IMG/VR virus record: IMGVR_UViG_3300036822_000280
Span: 1-42,729 of that record
Reading direction: 5' to 3' (one strand)
DNA length: 42,729 nt
From: a virus
Shown here in pieces: positions 6,521 through 13,260 of the stretch. Each line of letters opens with the position of its first letter. Position 1 is the first letter of the stretch. The translations under genes and the position numbers were made by a program. The notes beneath the pieces are model-generated. The model was not told where the DNA came from and searched no databases. It was given only the letters and a program-made list of their open reading frames with translations.

Positions 6521-7231
6521 TTAAAAATCAGAGGAGTCTTTATATCTAGTTGATTTTACTATTGCTGATACAAAGTGAATCTTTTCAATTTGGCGTGGTG
6601 AGAGCGTGATTGGTTTGTGATCGTTATTGATGCTTGTGAATTGGTAGTCGCCATCACGCGTTTTATTCATGATTTTAATCATGTTGTGCCCCTCCGTCGT
6701 TCTAACAAACACTTCATCACCTGGGTGAACGACAGTATTCGGCTCTATAACGACGAATTCGCCTGACTGTATTCGAGGGTGCATGCTGTCACCTTTTACT
6801 CTTAGACCATATGCCTCCCTGTCTGGGCTGTATATTTCCAGCCATCCGGCCTGAAACTCGACCATATCTATCATGCCATCTATCCCTAGGATGGCTTCCC
6901 CAATCACGGGAACCATCCCGCCCCTTGGTATCGGAACCTCTTCAAAACTTTCCGGTTTTAATGAGGCTGTCATTACTTCTATATCCCTAGCTATTGTAGG
7001 ACTAAATTCCGATATGGGCACTTTTAATGCCCTTGCATAAATGGGGGCATTGTTAACCGTGATCGCGTTCACGCCATTTAGAACGGCACTGACCGCTGAT
7101 TGAACGACGCCGAGCTCATGCGCTAGCGACTCTTGTGAAAGATTCAGCTCTTTCTTTTTAGCCATGAAGATAGCCTTCAGCCTCTTGGCATCTTCAATCT
7201 GCTCTGGAGATAAGGGAGTTTTCTTTTTCAT
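6521..7231 (-). CDS. cI: CI repressor (λ-like DNA-binding domain, S24 autoprotease)
   Basis: 236 residues. Residues 1-83 align with λ CI: PL..EQ.EDA.RLKAI, NLSQESLA, QSAVSAVLNG, EFSPTIARDI. Operator-contact residues Q33, Q44, S45 and N55 and the lysine arm (K2-K4) are all kept, which fits the λ-like operators. Past about residue 87 the sequence leaves λ CI and enters another S24 subtype. The probable self-cleavage site is GEAILGID (112-119), without the usual Ala-Gly pair. The catalytic pair is S149 (GDSM) and K186. It maintains lysogeny by repressing PL and PR, and is cleaved after RecA activation. The start codon lies six bases after the PRM -10, so the PRM mRNA should be leaderless, as in λ. 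Confidence 0.95.
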   Translation of the reverse strand: MKKKTPLSPEQIEDAKRLKAIFMAKKKELNLSQESLAHELGVVQSAVSAVLNGVNAITVNNAPIYARALKVPISEFSPTIARDIEVMTASLKPESFEEVPIPRGGMVPVIGEAILGIDGMIDMVEFQAGWLEIYSPDREAYGLRVKGDSMHPRIQSGEFVVIEPNTVVHPGDEVFVRTTEGHNMIKIMNKTRDGDYQFTSINNDHKPITLSPRQIEKIHFVSAIVKSTRYKDSSDF

Positions 7232-7237
7232 TAATCC

Positions 7238-7266
7238 AACTTATCACCGCAGGGAATACAAACCAA
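7238..7266 (-). promoter_or_regulatory. PRM promoter
   Basis: By alignment to λ PRM: -35 TTGGTT (7266-7261), 17 bases, -10 TAAGTT (7243-7238). Both hexamers are weak, as expected of a promoter activated by CI at OR2. OR3 overlaps it, allowing autorepression. Confidence 0.65.
7242..7258 (+). promoter_or_regulatory. operator OR3
   Basis: TATCACCGCAGGGAATA, 15 of 17 positions as in λ OR3 from memory. It covers the PRM -10 side. Confidence 0.88.
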
Positions 7267-7281
7267 TCTCCAGCGGTGTTG
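7265..7281 (-). promoter_or_regulatory. operator OR2
   Basis: Minus strand CAACACCGCTGGAGATT. It ends at the PR -35, the right place for CI to touch polymerase at PRM. Confidence 0.85.
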
Positions 7282-7307
7282 ACATTTGTATCTCTCGCGG
7301 TGATAAT
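7279..7307 (+). promoter_or_regulatory. PR promoter
   Basis: TTGACA (7279-7284), 17-base spacer, GATAAT (7302-7307). OR1 overlaps spacer and -10. It drives cro, cII, the replication genes and the nin region. Confidence 0.93.
7289..7305 (-). promoter_or_regulatory. operator OR1
   Basis: Minus strand TATCACCGCGAGAGATA, identical to OL1. It lies between the PR -35 and -10. Confidence 0.92.
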
Positions 7308-7334
7308 TGTCATATGGCAATCATGGAGAACCAT

Positions 7335-7532
7335 ATGAAGCAATTTTCTCTTTCTGAATATGTCGATCTGTACGGGCAAACCAAAACTGCAATTGATCTT
7401 GGTGTCTATCAGAGCGCTATAAGCAAGGCCATTAATACTGGTCGAAAAGTCACGGTAACAATCGATGAAAACGGGAAAGTTAAGGGTGAAGAAACACGCC
7501 CATTCCCAAGCATCAAAAAACAAGCTGCATAG
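7335..7532 (+). CDS. cro: Cro repressor (λ-type)
   Basis: 65 residues (λ Cro has 66). It is collinear with λ Cro: YGQTKTAIDLGVYQSAISKAI, GRKVTVTID and a PFPSIKK end. The recognition-helix residues Q, S, A and K of YQSAI.K are kept; the λ asparagine before K is serine here. It binds the same operators as CI, preferring OR3, to shut off cI and favour lytic growth. The ATG follows GGAG and is about 20 bases downstream of the PR transcript start. Confidence 0.95.
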   Translation: MKQFSLSEYVDLYGQTKTAIDLGVYQSAISKAINTGRKVTVTIDENGKVKGEETRPFPSIKKQAA

Positions 7533-7538
7533 CATTAC

Positions 7539-7593
7539 CGCTCTTTAACATCGATACCGGCTGCCGCAATGTGGCCACCAATATCAAGTGGCC
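7539..7593 (+). promoter_or_regulatory. nutR region (boxA plus downstream hairpins)
   Basis: A clean boxA, CGCTCTTTA (7539-7547), lies just after cro, exactly where nutR is expected. Two hairpins follow: an imperfect GCCGC..GTGGC stem, then GGCCAC with a nine-base loop and GTGGCC ending at 7593. One may be boxB for this N; which one cannot be decided by eye. Confidence 0.6.
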
Positions 7594-7634
7594 TCCCCAC
7601 GGATGCCGCACGTAACTACTTAAACCACAAAGGA

Positions 7635-7667
7635 AGTATGACGTATGGAAACTGCAAACTACAGCAA
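7635..7667 (-). promoter_or_regulatory. PRE promoter with CII-binding site
   Basis: On the minus strand TTGC-N6-TTGC (7667-7654), then 13 bases, then -10 CATACT (7640-7635). The repeat, the spacing and the location over the first codons of cII are the same as in λ PRE. It would transcribe antisense through cro into cI for repressor establishment. Confidence 0.85.
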
Positions 7668-7932
7668 ACCAACCGAACAAGAAATTAACCGGGCCGAATC
7701 TGACCTTCTGATGACGTTATCACTGGTAACTAACAGAGAGTTTGCCCGAATGGCTGGATGCCACGAATCGAAGATTAGCCGGACTGACTGGCGCTATATC
7801 GCAACCATTCTCTGCGTAGCAAAGAAGAGTGTTGAATTCAGCGTGATCGGGAAGGTAGTGCAGGAGATGGTTCGGGCTGCAATGCCTGGAAATGAAACGA
7901 CCCCGAAGAACGGCGAATTCTTCAGGGCCTGA
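7645..7932 (+). CDS. cII: CII transcriptional activator
   Basis: 95 residues (λ CII 97). The core NRAESDLLMTLSLVTNREFARMAG followed by CHESKISRTDW matches the CII helix-turn-helix (E.LL..I...GTE..A...GVDKSQISRW in λ). CII is a tetramer that binds TTGC-N6-TTGC and activates PRE. Such a site lies inside codons 4-8 of this same gene, which supports the call. The C-terminal tail differs from λ, so FtsH sensitivity cannot be inferred. Confidence 0.88.
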   Translation: METANYSKPTEQEINRAESDLLMTLSLVTNREFARMAGCHESKISRTDWRYIATILCVAKKSVEFSVIGKVVQEMVRAAMPGNETTPKNGEFFRA

Positions 7933-7966
7933 GTGCGAATGACTGGATCAATTCACAGGAGTAATT

Positions 7967-8164
7967 ATGGCAGCAATGACTATAGAGGTAAACAAAATCC
8001 CTACTCATAAATGCTCATTTTGCGATATGGACAACACCAACGTTCGTGGCGTGCTCATTGCTGGCCCTGGTGTCTCCATTTGTCAAAATTGCGTTCTATT
8101 GTGCGTAGAGATTGTTTTTAACCACAGCGCGGGAAGGAGGGATGATGACGAAAGCAACGGCTGA
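7967..8164 (+). CDS. stand-alone ClpX-type C4 zinc-finger protein
   Basis: 65 residues. C16-SFC19 and C39-QNC42 frame the segment [14 protein letters not shown] and then VLLCVEIV. This closely follows the N-terminal zinc-binding domain of ClpX (CSFCGKS...VRKLIAGP.VYICDECV.LC). There is no AAA+ part. In ClpX this domain dimerises and recruits substrates and adaptors, including λ O. The gene has a good ribosome site (AGGAG) and overlaps the start of the O-like gene by 20 bases. A role as decoy or adaptor for host ClpXP is inference. Confidence 0.85.
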   Translation: MAAMTIEVNKIPTHKCSFCDMDNTNVRGVLIAGPGVSICQNCVLLCVEIVFNHSAGRRDDDESNG

Positions 8165-9146
8165 GTTATTTGATCTAACCTCAGAACGCGAGCGCAGGAG
8201 CAACCGGATGGAGAACCAGAAACTTGGTTATGTCCCGTTGTACCGAAGCATCAAGAAGAAATCATGGGCAAAGGATGTTTATCTCCGAGCCTTATGGGAC
8301 AACCTTTTGTTGGATGCAGCCAGACAGCCTTACACGGCGAATTTCAAAGGTAACCAATGGCCTCTTCAATCCGGTCAACTGGTCGTGACTGCGGCAGATT
8401 TAGGCCTCTCTCTCTGCGATAGAAAGGGAGCACCAACAAGCCGTGACACTGTGGAAAGGATGCTGGCATTTTTCGTGAAGGAAGGGATGATTTCTATTGA
8501 AGGTGAAAAGCGGAAAGGCAGGGTGATCACCATTCTGAATTACACCGAATATGCCGAAAAAATAGACAATTTACCCGCACATAGGAGCGCACATAACTCC
8601 GCACATGACAAAGCCAGTAATGACGCGGCTTCAGGAGGTGGTGCCGCACATAAGAGCGCACATAACTCCGCACATCATGAACAAGAAGGTAATAACAAGA
8701 ATATTAAAAGACTAACGTCAGAGAATTCTCACGAATCCTCCGACAGTCGTCTTACAAAGTTTCTTTTGGCCCATCCTGATGCGTTTGTTTACTCAGCCAA
8801 TGGAGCTAAGTGGGGAACTGCTGATGACGACAAGGCCTGTCGCTGGATGTTCAACCTGATCCGCGTAGTGGATGCTTCAGCTAAAGAACCAAGCTGGCCA
8901 GACTGGGCAAACGTTATTCGCCTCATGCGGCAACAAGACAAGCGCACCCATCTGGAAATCTGCGAAGTTTTCCGTTGGGCAAACAAGCAGTCGTTTTGGT
9001 GCAGCAACATTCTGTCCCCTGCAAAGCTTCGTGAAAAATGGGGAACTCTGTCAGCACAGAAGGGCCAGTCAAACCGCCAGTCACAATCTGGCACTGAACC
9101 AGCTCTGCACTGGAACAGCCCTGAATCTTGGGAGGAATTTATATGA
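8145..9146 (+). CDS. O: replication initiator (O-like) with internal origin
   Basis: 333 residues from the ATG at 8145 (AAGGAGG upstream); ATG 8142 and ATG 8208 are alternatives. Residues 20-140 form a winged-helix-like region ([46 protein letters not shown]). Residues 144-178 are a linker of AHxSAHNSAH repeats encoded by the DNA iterons. Residues 195-310 ([47 protein letters not shown]) match the C-terminal domain of phage replisome organisers, which recruits the helicase loader. It is followed directly by a λ P homologue. The N-terminal half is not clearly λ O, so the origin specificity is its own. Confidence 0.85.
   Translation: MTKATAELFDLTSERERRSNRMENQKLGYVPLYRSIKKKSWAKDVYLRALWDNLLLDAARQPYTANFKGNQWPLQSGQLVVTAADLGLSLCDRKGAPTSRDTVERMLAFFVKEGMISIEGEKRKGRVITILNYTEYAEKIDNLPAHRSAHNSAHDKASNDAASGGGAAHKSAHNSAHHEQEGNNKNIKRLTSENSHESSDSRLTKFLLAHPDAFVYSANGAKWGTADDDKACRWMFNLIRVVDASAKEPSWPDWANVIRLMRQQDKRTHLEICEVFRWANKQSFWCSNILSPAKLREKWGTLSAQKGQSNRQSQSGTEPALHWNSPESWEEFI
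8575..8730 (+). repeat. putative replication origin: six iterons plus A-rich segment
   Basis: Two 34-base blocks, 8575-8608 and 8644-8677, are identical at 32 positions. Each holds three GCACAT units spaced 12 bases apart, so all six lie in groups on one DNA face. An A-rich stretch (about 8680-8730) follows. λ carries its origin the same way: iterons inside O followed by an AT-rich unwinding region. Confidence 0.75.
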
Positions 9147-9844
9147 GCAAGCAATTGTTGAATGCCATAGCCAACCGTGATGGAAGCACGCTAGCAAAGC
9201 TCTACGGTAGTTCTCCTGCACCTGTGCAGAGCATCGTAAACCCGGAAGCAGAAAAACTCGTTGATGCCCTTTTCAAGCAATTGAAACAGGTATTCCCGGC
9301 AGCCAGCCAGACCAACCTGAAAAGCGATTCAGATGAATCAGCAGCGAAGAAACAGTGGATCGCCGCATTCGCCGAGAATGGCATTCGAAGTCGTGAGCAA
9401 CTGTCAGCAGGTATGCAACATGCCAGAGCCAGTGAGTCACCGTTCTGGCCGTCTCCTGGGCAATTCATTGCATGGTGCAAACAGGGAGTAATTCGCGCCA
9501 ATGGACTGCCTAATGATGGCGAGCTGTATGACATGGTCATGAAGTACAGCGCCGAGCGTGGTTACTACGAAAGTCCAGAGCGTTACCCATGGAAGAGCAA
9601 TGCGTGTTGGCTGATGGTCACGAAGCTTTACTCGGAAATGCGAGGGCTAAACCTGACTGAGGCAGAGCTGCGTAAGCGCTGCGGGAAAGAGCTAACAGCC
9701 ATGTCAAAGCGACTTGAGGCGGGGGAAGAAATTCCAGCACCGGTTGTCATGCTGCCGAAACTACATACGCCGGTAAGCAACGAGAAGGGACTCGACAAGA
9801 TCGCCGAGCTTCGCGCCAAGCTAAACATGCCGAGGAAGTCATGA
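9143..9844 (+). CDS. P: helicase loader P
   Basis: 233 residues, the same length as λ P. Shared blocks with λ P include QWIAAFAENGI, PFWPSPGQFIAWC, GLPNDGELYDMV, YPWKSNACWLMVTKLY.MR and KIAELRAKL near the end. λ P binds host DnaB and delivers it to O at the origin. The ATG at 9143 follows GGGAGG and overlaps the O stop (ATGA). Confidence 0.93.
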   Translation: MSKQLLNAIANRDGSTLAKLYGSSPAPVQSIVNPEAEKLVDALFKQLKQVFPAASQTNLKSDSDESAAKKQWIAAFAENGIRSREQLSAGMQHARASESPFWPSPGQFIAWCKQGVIRANGLPNDGELYDMVMKYSAERGYYESPERYPWKSNACWLMVTKLYSEMRGLNLTEAELRKRCGKELTAMSKRLEAGEEIPAPVVMLPKLHTPVSNEKGLDKIAELRAKLNMPRKS

Positions 9845-10044
9845 ACATAACGGATATCACACCAACTGACCTAGAGATCATTGCTAGATATTCAGGTGGT
9901 GACCGCTCTTGGCGCGATCGTCTACGAACCAAATCTAGTGTGGCCAAATACCTGTCACTGGCAAGCGTAACAACAAGCATGGCGATAGTATCGGCGCGAT
10001 ATGAAAGCCGATGTGAGCCACGCAAAGGAGATAACCATGGATAA
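9841..10044 (+). CDS. hypothetical protein, 67 aa
   Basis: Starts by ATGA overlap with P, with GAGGAAG upstream. Begins MNITDITPTDLEIIARYSGGD; basic, no recognisable motif. It overlaps the next gene by eight bases. Function unknown. Confidence 0.65.
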   Translation: MNITDITPTDLEIIARYSGGDRSWRDRLRTKSSVAKYLSLASVTTSMAIVSARYESRCEPRKGDNHG

Positions 10045-10351
10045 GCTACGCGAAGAGTTTGAAAAGTGGCTAGAGGAAACTTACGGCCTATACGGCGAAG
10101 ACGTTGAGTGGCAAGAGACGCGAAACTGCTATGCGAAGTTCGGCATCCATTTGGCGTATCAGGCATGGAAAGAAAGCCGAGCAAGCATCGTGGTTGATAT
10201 CGATTGGCCAGAAGCAAATGACAACCACTGGAAAGACGGGGAGGAAGGTGCTTACGCGCAAGGTTATGAGGTCGGGAAGGACTTAACCGCCATCAAAGTT
10301 CGTCAGGCTATCCGCTCTATCGGCCTATCAATCAAAGGGGAAGGGGAATGA
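10037..10351 (+). CDS. hypothetical phage protein, 104 aa
   Basis: Start at 10037 is set by AAAGGAGATAACC. The pattern FEKWLEETYGLY ... HLAYQAWKESRA is common in accessory proteins of lambdoid phages that carry an F.W...... A..AW.A motif. The C-terminal half is acidic then helical. Part of the compact PR operon (ATGA overlap with the next gene). No known function. Confidence 0.7.
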   Translation: MDKLREEFEKWLEETYGLYGEDVEWQETRNCYAKFGIHLAYQAWKESRASIVVDIDWPEANDNHWKDGEEGAYAQGYEVGKDLTAIKVRQAIRSIGLSIKGEGE

Positions 10352-10755
10352 CCACAAAACGCAAAACAGTATGGGGAATCGCCCTGAAAGACGGAACCTT
10401 GCAGACTGGAATGGCAGTATTCGGAAAGCGCTCGGAAGCCGAGGATGCAATAGCGAAAATATCCCATATGAGTGACGGTTTTGAAGCCGTGGAGCTGGAC
10501 CCGGTGAGCTATCCGCCAATTCCGGATAGCTGGGTGGCCTGCAGTGACCGGATGCCCGAGGAAGACGAGTTCGTGCTTGTTTGGCCACTTCCTGACTTCG
10601 GAGTTGAGTTACACGTCGGGCAATACTGTAAATATCACAAAAAGGGGAGTGGATGGTATGCGCAGGTGAGTGAGCAAAACTACGGAATTGAATGGTATCC
10701 AATCAACGTAACTCACTGGCAACCACTCCCATCACCACCAACCACGGAGAAGTGA
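10348..10755 (+). CDS. DUF551-domain protein
   Basis: 135 residues. Residues 62-130 carry the DUF551 signature: WVACSDRMPEEDEFVLVW and a VTHWQPLPSPP end. This domain is frequent in enterobacterial phages with no assigned role. The N-terminal 55 residues (TVWGIALKDGTLQTGMAVFGKRSEAE) form a separate module resembling small phage proteins that describe 'argument' lists. Start is by ATGA overlap, with GGGGAAGGGG upstream. Confidence 0.85.
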   Translation: MTTKRKTVWGIALKDGTLQTGMAVFGKRSEAEDAIAKISHMSDGFEAVELDPVSYPPIPDSWVACSDRMPEEDEFVLVWPLPDFGVELHVGQYCKYHKKGSGWYAQVSEQNYGIEWYPINVTHWQPLPSPPTTEK

Positions 10756-10756
10756 T

Positions 10757-11011
10757 ATGAAAGATTTCAGCTTTACTGACTGGATGGTTTTCGGCCTGAT
10801 GGCAATTAGCTACTTGTTCATTGTAGTGAAAGCGGGGGAATGGTTCGTTGGAATTCTGCTGAATTCCTGCAATCGCTGGGTCAAGCGAAAAAACAAGCAG
10901 CAACTAGCTATTGAGGATTTGCTTGAAGCTTTCCCGGTGGAAGCAGACGAGGCCATGAACATCACCACAAATGGCGGCTATCGAGTCAGGATCACCAAAG
11001 AAAAGGAGTGA
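10757..11011 (+). CDS. small membrane protein, 84 aa
   Basis: Residues 8-34 form a membrane helix (WMVFGLMAISYLFIVV), followed by a basic segment (WVKRKNKQQ) and a cytosolic tail. Inner-membrane, N-out/C-in by the positive-inside rule. GGAGAAG lies upstream. No function recognised. Confidence 0.65.
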   Translation: MKDFSFTDWMVFGLMAISYLFIVVKAGEWFVGILLNSCNRWVKRKNKQQLAIEDLLEAFPVEADEAMNITTNGGYRVRITKEKE

Positions 11012-11015
11012 ACCA

Positions 11016-11459
11016 TTGGACGACTTTTGTCTCCATAAATCCACCCTAGGCAACTTCACCAAACAACTCTTCGACCTCATCTCCAGCGGTAAACGCTACC
11101 GAATAAAAATATCCGAATGGCGCGATAAGCGCAGCCTTCCCCAGAACTCACTCCAGCACATGTGGTACGTAGAGCTAAGCGCTTATCTCATTAAGCGTGG
11201 CAAGCCCTTTGCGTCTCCAGAATGGGTGAAGGATGCGATGAAGCACACTTTCCTCGGATACGAAGAGCGAGAAATGGTGAATGTAGCAACGGGTGAGAAA
11301 ACCATAACTCGTTCGCTCCGGCACACCTCAAAGCTTGATACAGGCGATATGCATTTTTACCTGAACCAGGTTGAGGGATGGGCACTGAATATCGGTTGCA
11401 GGCTAACCATCCCAGCAGAGAGCGAGTACAACCAACTCAAACAGAAACAGGTGGCTTAA
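11016..11459 (+). CDS. ninB: NinB/Orf-type recombination mediator
   Basis: 147 residues from a TTG at 11016, chosen because AAAAGGAG lies seven bases upstream and the length equals λ NinB (146). The upstream ATG in frame would overlap the previous gene by 41 bases. The block RSLPQNSLQHMWYVELSAYL corresponds to the R.LDQN..LWA segment of NinB. NinB (Orf) binds single-stranded DNA and SSB and supports phage recombination in place of RecFOR. Similarity outside the core is moderate, so orthology rather than mere family membership is not certain. Confidence 0.75.
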   Translation: MDDFCLHKSTLGNFTKQLFDLISSGKRYRIKISEWRDKRSLPQNSLQHMWYVELSAYLIKRGKPFASPEWVKDAMKHTFLGYEEREMVNVATGEKTITRSLRHTSKLDTGDMHFYLNQVEGWALNIGCRLTIPAESEYNQLKQKQVA

Positions 11460-11460
11460 C

Positions 11461-11826
11461 ATGGCCAAATTTAAAGAGTGGACATCCTCTGAAATCGAAT
11501 ACCTCACAATCAATTATCCCAAAGCAGAAACCAAGAACCTCGCCATTGAGATGGGGCGCTCTCAGTCGTCCATCTCGAGCAAGGCAACCAGACTAGGGCT
11601 TTTAAAAGAAGTCGGGCTGGCATATCAAATCCATTTGAAAAATGGCACGACAACATTACGAGTGGCTCATAGGCCTAACACCTACGCCAAAGAGCGCGGA
11701 ATAGTTTATGTGAAATCGCTAACCGGGCATCCGTCACTGGATTGTTACCGGAAGGTCAGTCAAGTATATCGCATGGATTTATTGCTGCGGAGCGTTGGTC
11801 TAAACACTGTTCGGAGGGTTGCATGA
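11461..11826 (+). CDS. HTH (Myb-like) protein, 121 aa
   Basis: Residues 7-50 (WTSSEIEYLTINYP; NLAIEMGRSQSSISSKATRLGL) form a Myb/GcrA-like DNA-binding module with the same layout as the leftward genes at 563-1958. The remainder (residues 55-121) is basic, with no known motif. It is one base after ninB and overlaps the methylase gene. Probably a DNA-binding protein; target unknown. Confidence 0.7.
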   Translation: MAKFKEWTSSEIEYLTINYPKAETKNLAIEMGRSQSSISSKATRLGLLKEVGLAYQIHLKNGTTTLRVAHRPNTYAKERGIVYVKSLTGHPSLDCYRKVSQVYRMDLLLRSVGLNTVRRVA

Positions 11827-12371
11827 GCGATTACACCGGCAGCAACACCCCAATCGACATCCGCGATTTATGGCGAACCCCTCCGGCACTGTATGCCGCC
11901 CTTGACGCAGAATTCCGTTTCGTGGGTGATGTGGCCGCTAGCCATATTAATCATTTGCATCATGCATTTTTGACGGAGGAAGACGACGCGTTAACCGCAG
12001 ACTGGTACGACTCATTCGGTGCTGGTTATCTGTGGTGCAACCCGCCATACAGCGACATTACCCCATGGGTGGAAAAATCAATTGAGGCGTCATTCAATGG
12101 AAACGGAGTTGTGATGCTTGTCCCGGCAGACACCTCTGTTGGTTGGTTCAAGCTTGCAAGAGAGCATGCGACTGAAGTCAGGTTTATCACAGGCGGCCGC
12201 ATTTCGTTTGTGCGTGCAGATACTGGATTAACGGTAAACGGAAATAACAAAGGCTCAATGTTAATTATCTTCAACCATATGCGCCGTGGTGCGGGGCTGA
12301 CAAGTTTTGTCGATCGGTATGAAATGATGAATTACGGGGCCACATCGATAAAAATGGGAATGGCATCATGA
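11823..12371 (+). CDS. phage N6-adenine DNA methyltransferase (Dam-like)
   Basis: 182 residues from ATG 11823 (GGAGG upstream). RDLWRTPPALYAALDAEF at the N-terminus and LWCNPPYSDITPWV (motif IV, NPPY) are diagnostic of the phage Dam family. TGGRISFVRADTG and GSMLIIFNH follow, as in relatives. It would methylate adenine in short DNA sites, commonly GATC, helping to mask phage DNA from restriction or to modulate packaging and replication. Motif I is not obvious, as is usual in this short family. Confidence 0.88.
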   Translation: MSDYTGSNTPIDIRDLWRTPPALYAALDAEFRFVGDVAASHINHLHHAFLTEEDDALTADWYDSFGAGYLWCNPPYSDITPWVEKSIEASFNGNGVVMLVPADTSVGWFKLAREHATEVRFITGGRISFVRADTGLTVNGNNKGSMLIIFNHMRRGAGLTSFVDRYEMMNYGATSIKMGMAS

Positions 12372-12544
12372 CACGAAGGCGTAAATCAGTCTGGGACCGG
12401 CTAGAAGAAAGGCTGATATTCAAAACAACAACCCGCATTCCCCGCAAGAAGCAGTTACCACCTACCGAAATCGTAACGTTCAATTATACCGCGACCCTCG
12501 CCGACAGCATGTGGCTACGTCGTCGCGCCAGGAGGAAGCCATGA
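12368..12544 (+). CDS. ninE: NinE homologue
   Basis: 58 residues beginning MTRRRKSVWDRLEERL. The C-terminus (TFNYTATLADSMWLRRRAR) matches, from memory, λ NinE (TFNYTAHLWDIRWLRRRAR). Starts by overlap with the methylase stop and ends by ATGA overlap with the next ORF. Function of NinE is unknown. Gene order before NinG and NinH is as in the λ nin region. Confidence 0.85.
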   Translation: MTRRRKSVWDRLEERLIFKTTTRIPRKKQLPPTEIVTFNYTATLADSMWLRRRARRKP

Positions 12545-12714
12545 TTACCATCTTCATTGTTGTGCTGCTTTGTGCCTACTTCTTCATCTCAGGCATGTGC
12601 TTTGAGTTCTACGACAAAAACGAGCCAACCCTATCAACCATTAAGTCACTACTACTCAGCCTCGCATGGCCGGGTAATGCCGTTCTGTTCCTTCTGCTGA
12701 GGTGCGTGAAATGA
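12541..12714 (+). CDS. small membrane protein, 57 aa
   Basis: Begins MITIFIVVLLCAYFFISGMC; one N-terminal membrane helix and a second hydrophobic stretch near residues 40-55. AGGAGG lies upstream. It is coupled to NinE and to the next ORF by ATGA overlaps. Function unknown. Confidence 0.65.
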   Translation: MITIFIVVLLCAYFFISGMCFEFYDKNEPTLSTIKSLLLSLAWPGNAVLFLLLRCVK

Positions 12715-12902
12715 ATTCCATCACAATCCCCGCGAGCATGAAAGTGCCAAAGAAATACGCTGAATCTGGTCATTGCTGTAGTTGCGGCTTATCGCTTTCC
12801 AGCGATGAAACCTACATCTGCCAGCAGTGCAACGATGAGATAGATCGCCTAGCTGACGAAACCCTGGGGAATGCGGAGGATGAAGATGCGACTAACGTTT
12901 GA
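12711..12902 (+). CDS. small zinc-ribbon-like protein, 63 aa
   Basis: Start by ATGA overlap with GAGGTG upstream. HCCSCGLSLSSDETYICQQC gives two CxxC pairs about 13 residues apart, a likely zinc ribbon. The C-terminal tail is acidic. Similar short zinc proteins sit in nin regions of other lambdoid phages; the role is unknown. Confidence 0.65.
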   Translation: MNSITIPASMKVPKKYAESGHCCSCGLSLSSDETYICQQCNDEIDRLADETLGNAEDEDATNV

Positions 12903-13260
12903 GCATTTCTGTGACAATCCATCATGGGCAGCCGCTGCAGGTTATAAGTTCAACGTGTTTGACTGCTTATCCGATGCCGCCAACAAGGCAAGCATCAGGG
13001 AGGCTATAAAGCAGCTGATCAGTAATATTCCAGACATTGAGCTACGCAGTGCGTGGTGGGAGTTACCGTTTAGCATTTTAGCGATTATCGCCCTTATAAC
13101 ATGGCCTTTAACGTTTTGGGTGGTTGGACTCCTGACTTACGCGAAATGCATCCGATGCCGGAATAAATATCTCGGCTCTGATAACCCAACGGTCATAAAA
13201 AATCTCCGAAACTGGTATGAACAATGCGATAGGGAGATTCGCCATGCAAAAAGGCGCTAA
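12886..13260 (+). CDS. hypothetical membrane protein, 124 aa
   Basis: Start at 12886 follows GGAGG at six bases. Residues 1-55 are soluble; residues 64-92 (LPFSILAIIALITWPLTFWVVGLL) form one long or two short membrane helices; the tail is basic with a CIRC pair. It overlaps NinG by 17 bases. Function unknown. Confidence 0.6.
   Translation: MRLTFEHFCDNPSWAAAAGYKFNVFDCLSDAANKASIREAIKQLISNIPDIELRSAWWELPFSILAIIALITWPLTFWVVGLLTYAKCIRCRNKYLGSDNPTVIKNLRNWYEQCDREIRHAKRR

Noticed and set aside
7556-7593. Assignment of a specific boxB in nutR
   Set aside because: Two candidate hairpins exist and neither has a clear counterpart in the PL leader.
8575-8677. Short-repeat cluster as a CRISPR array
   Set aside because: Units are 12 bases apart with no spacers, lie inside a coding frame and next to an A-rich tract; an iteron origin explains them.
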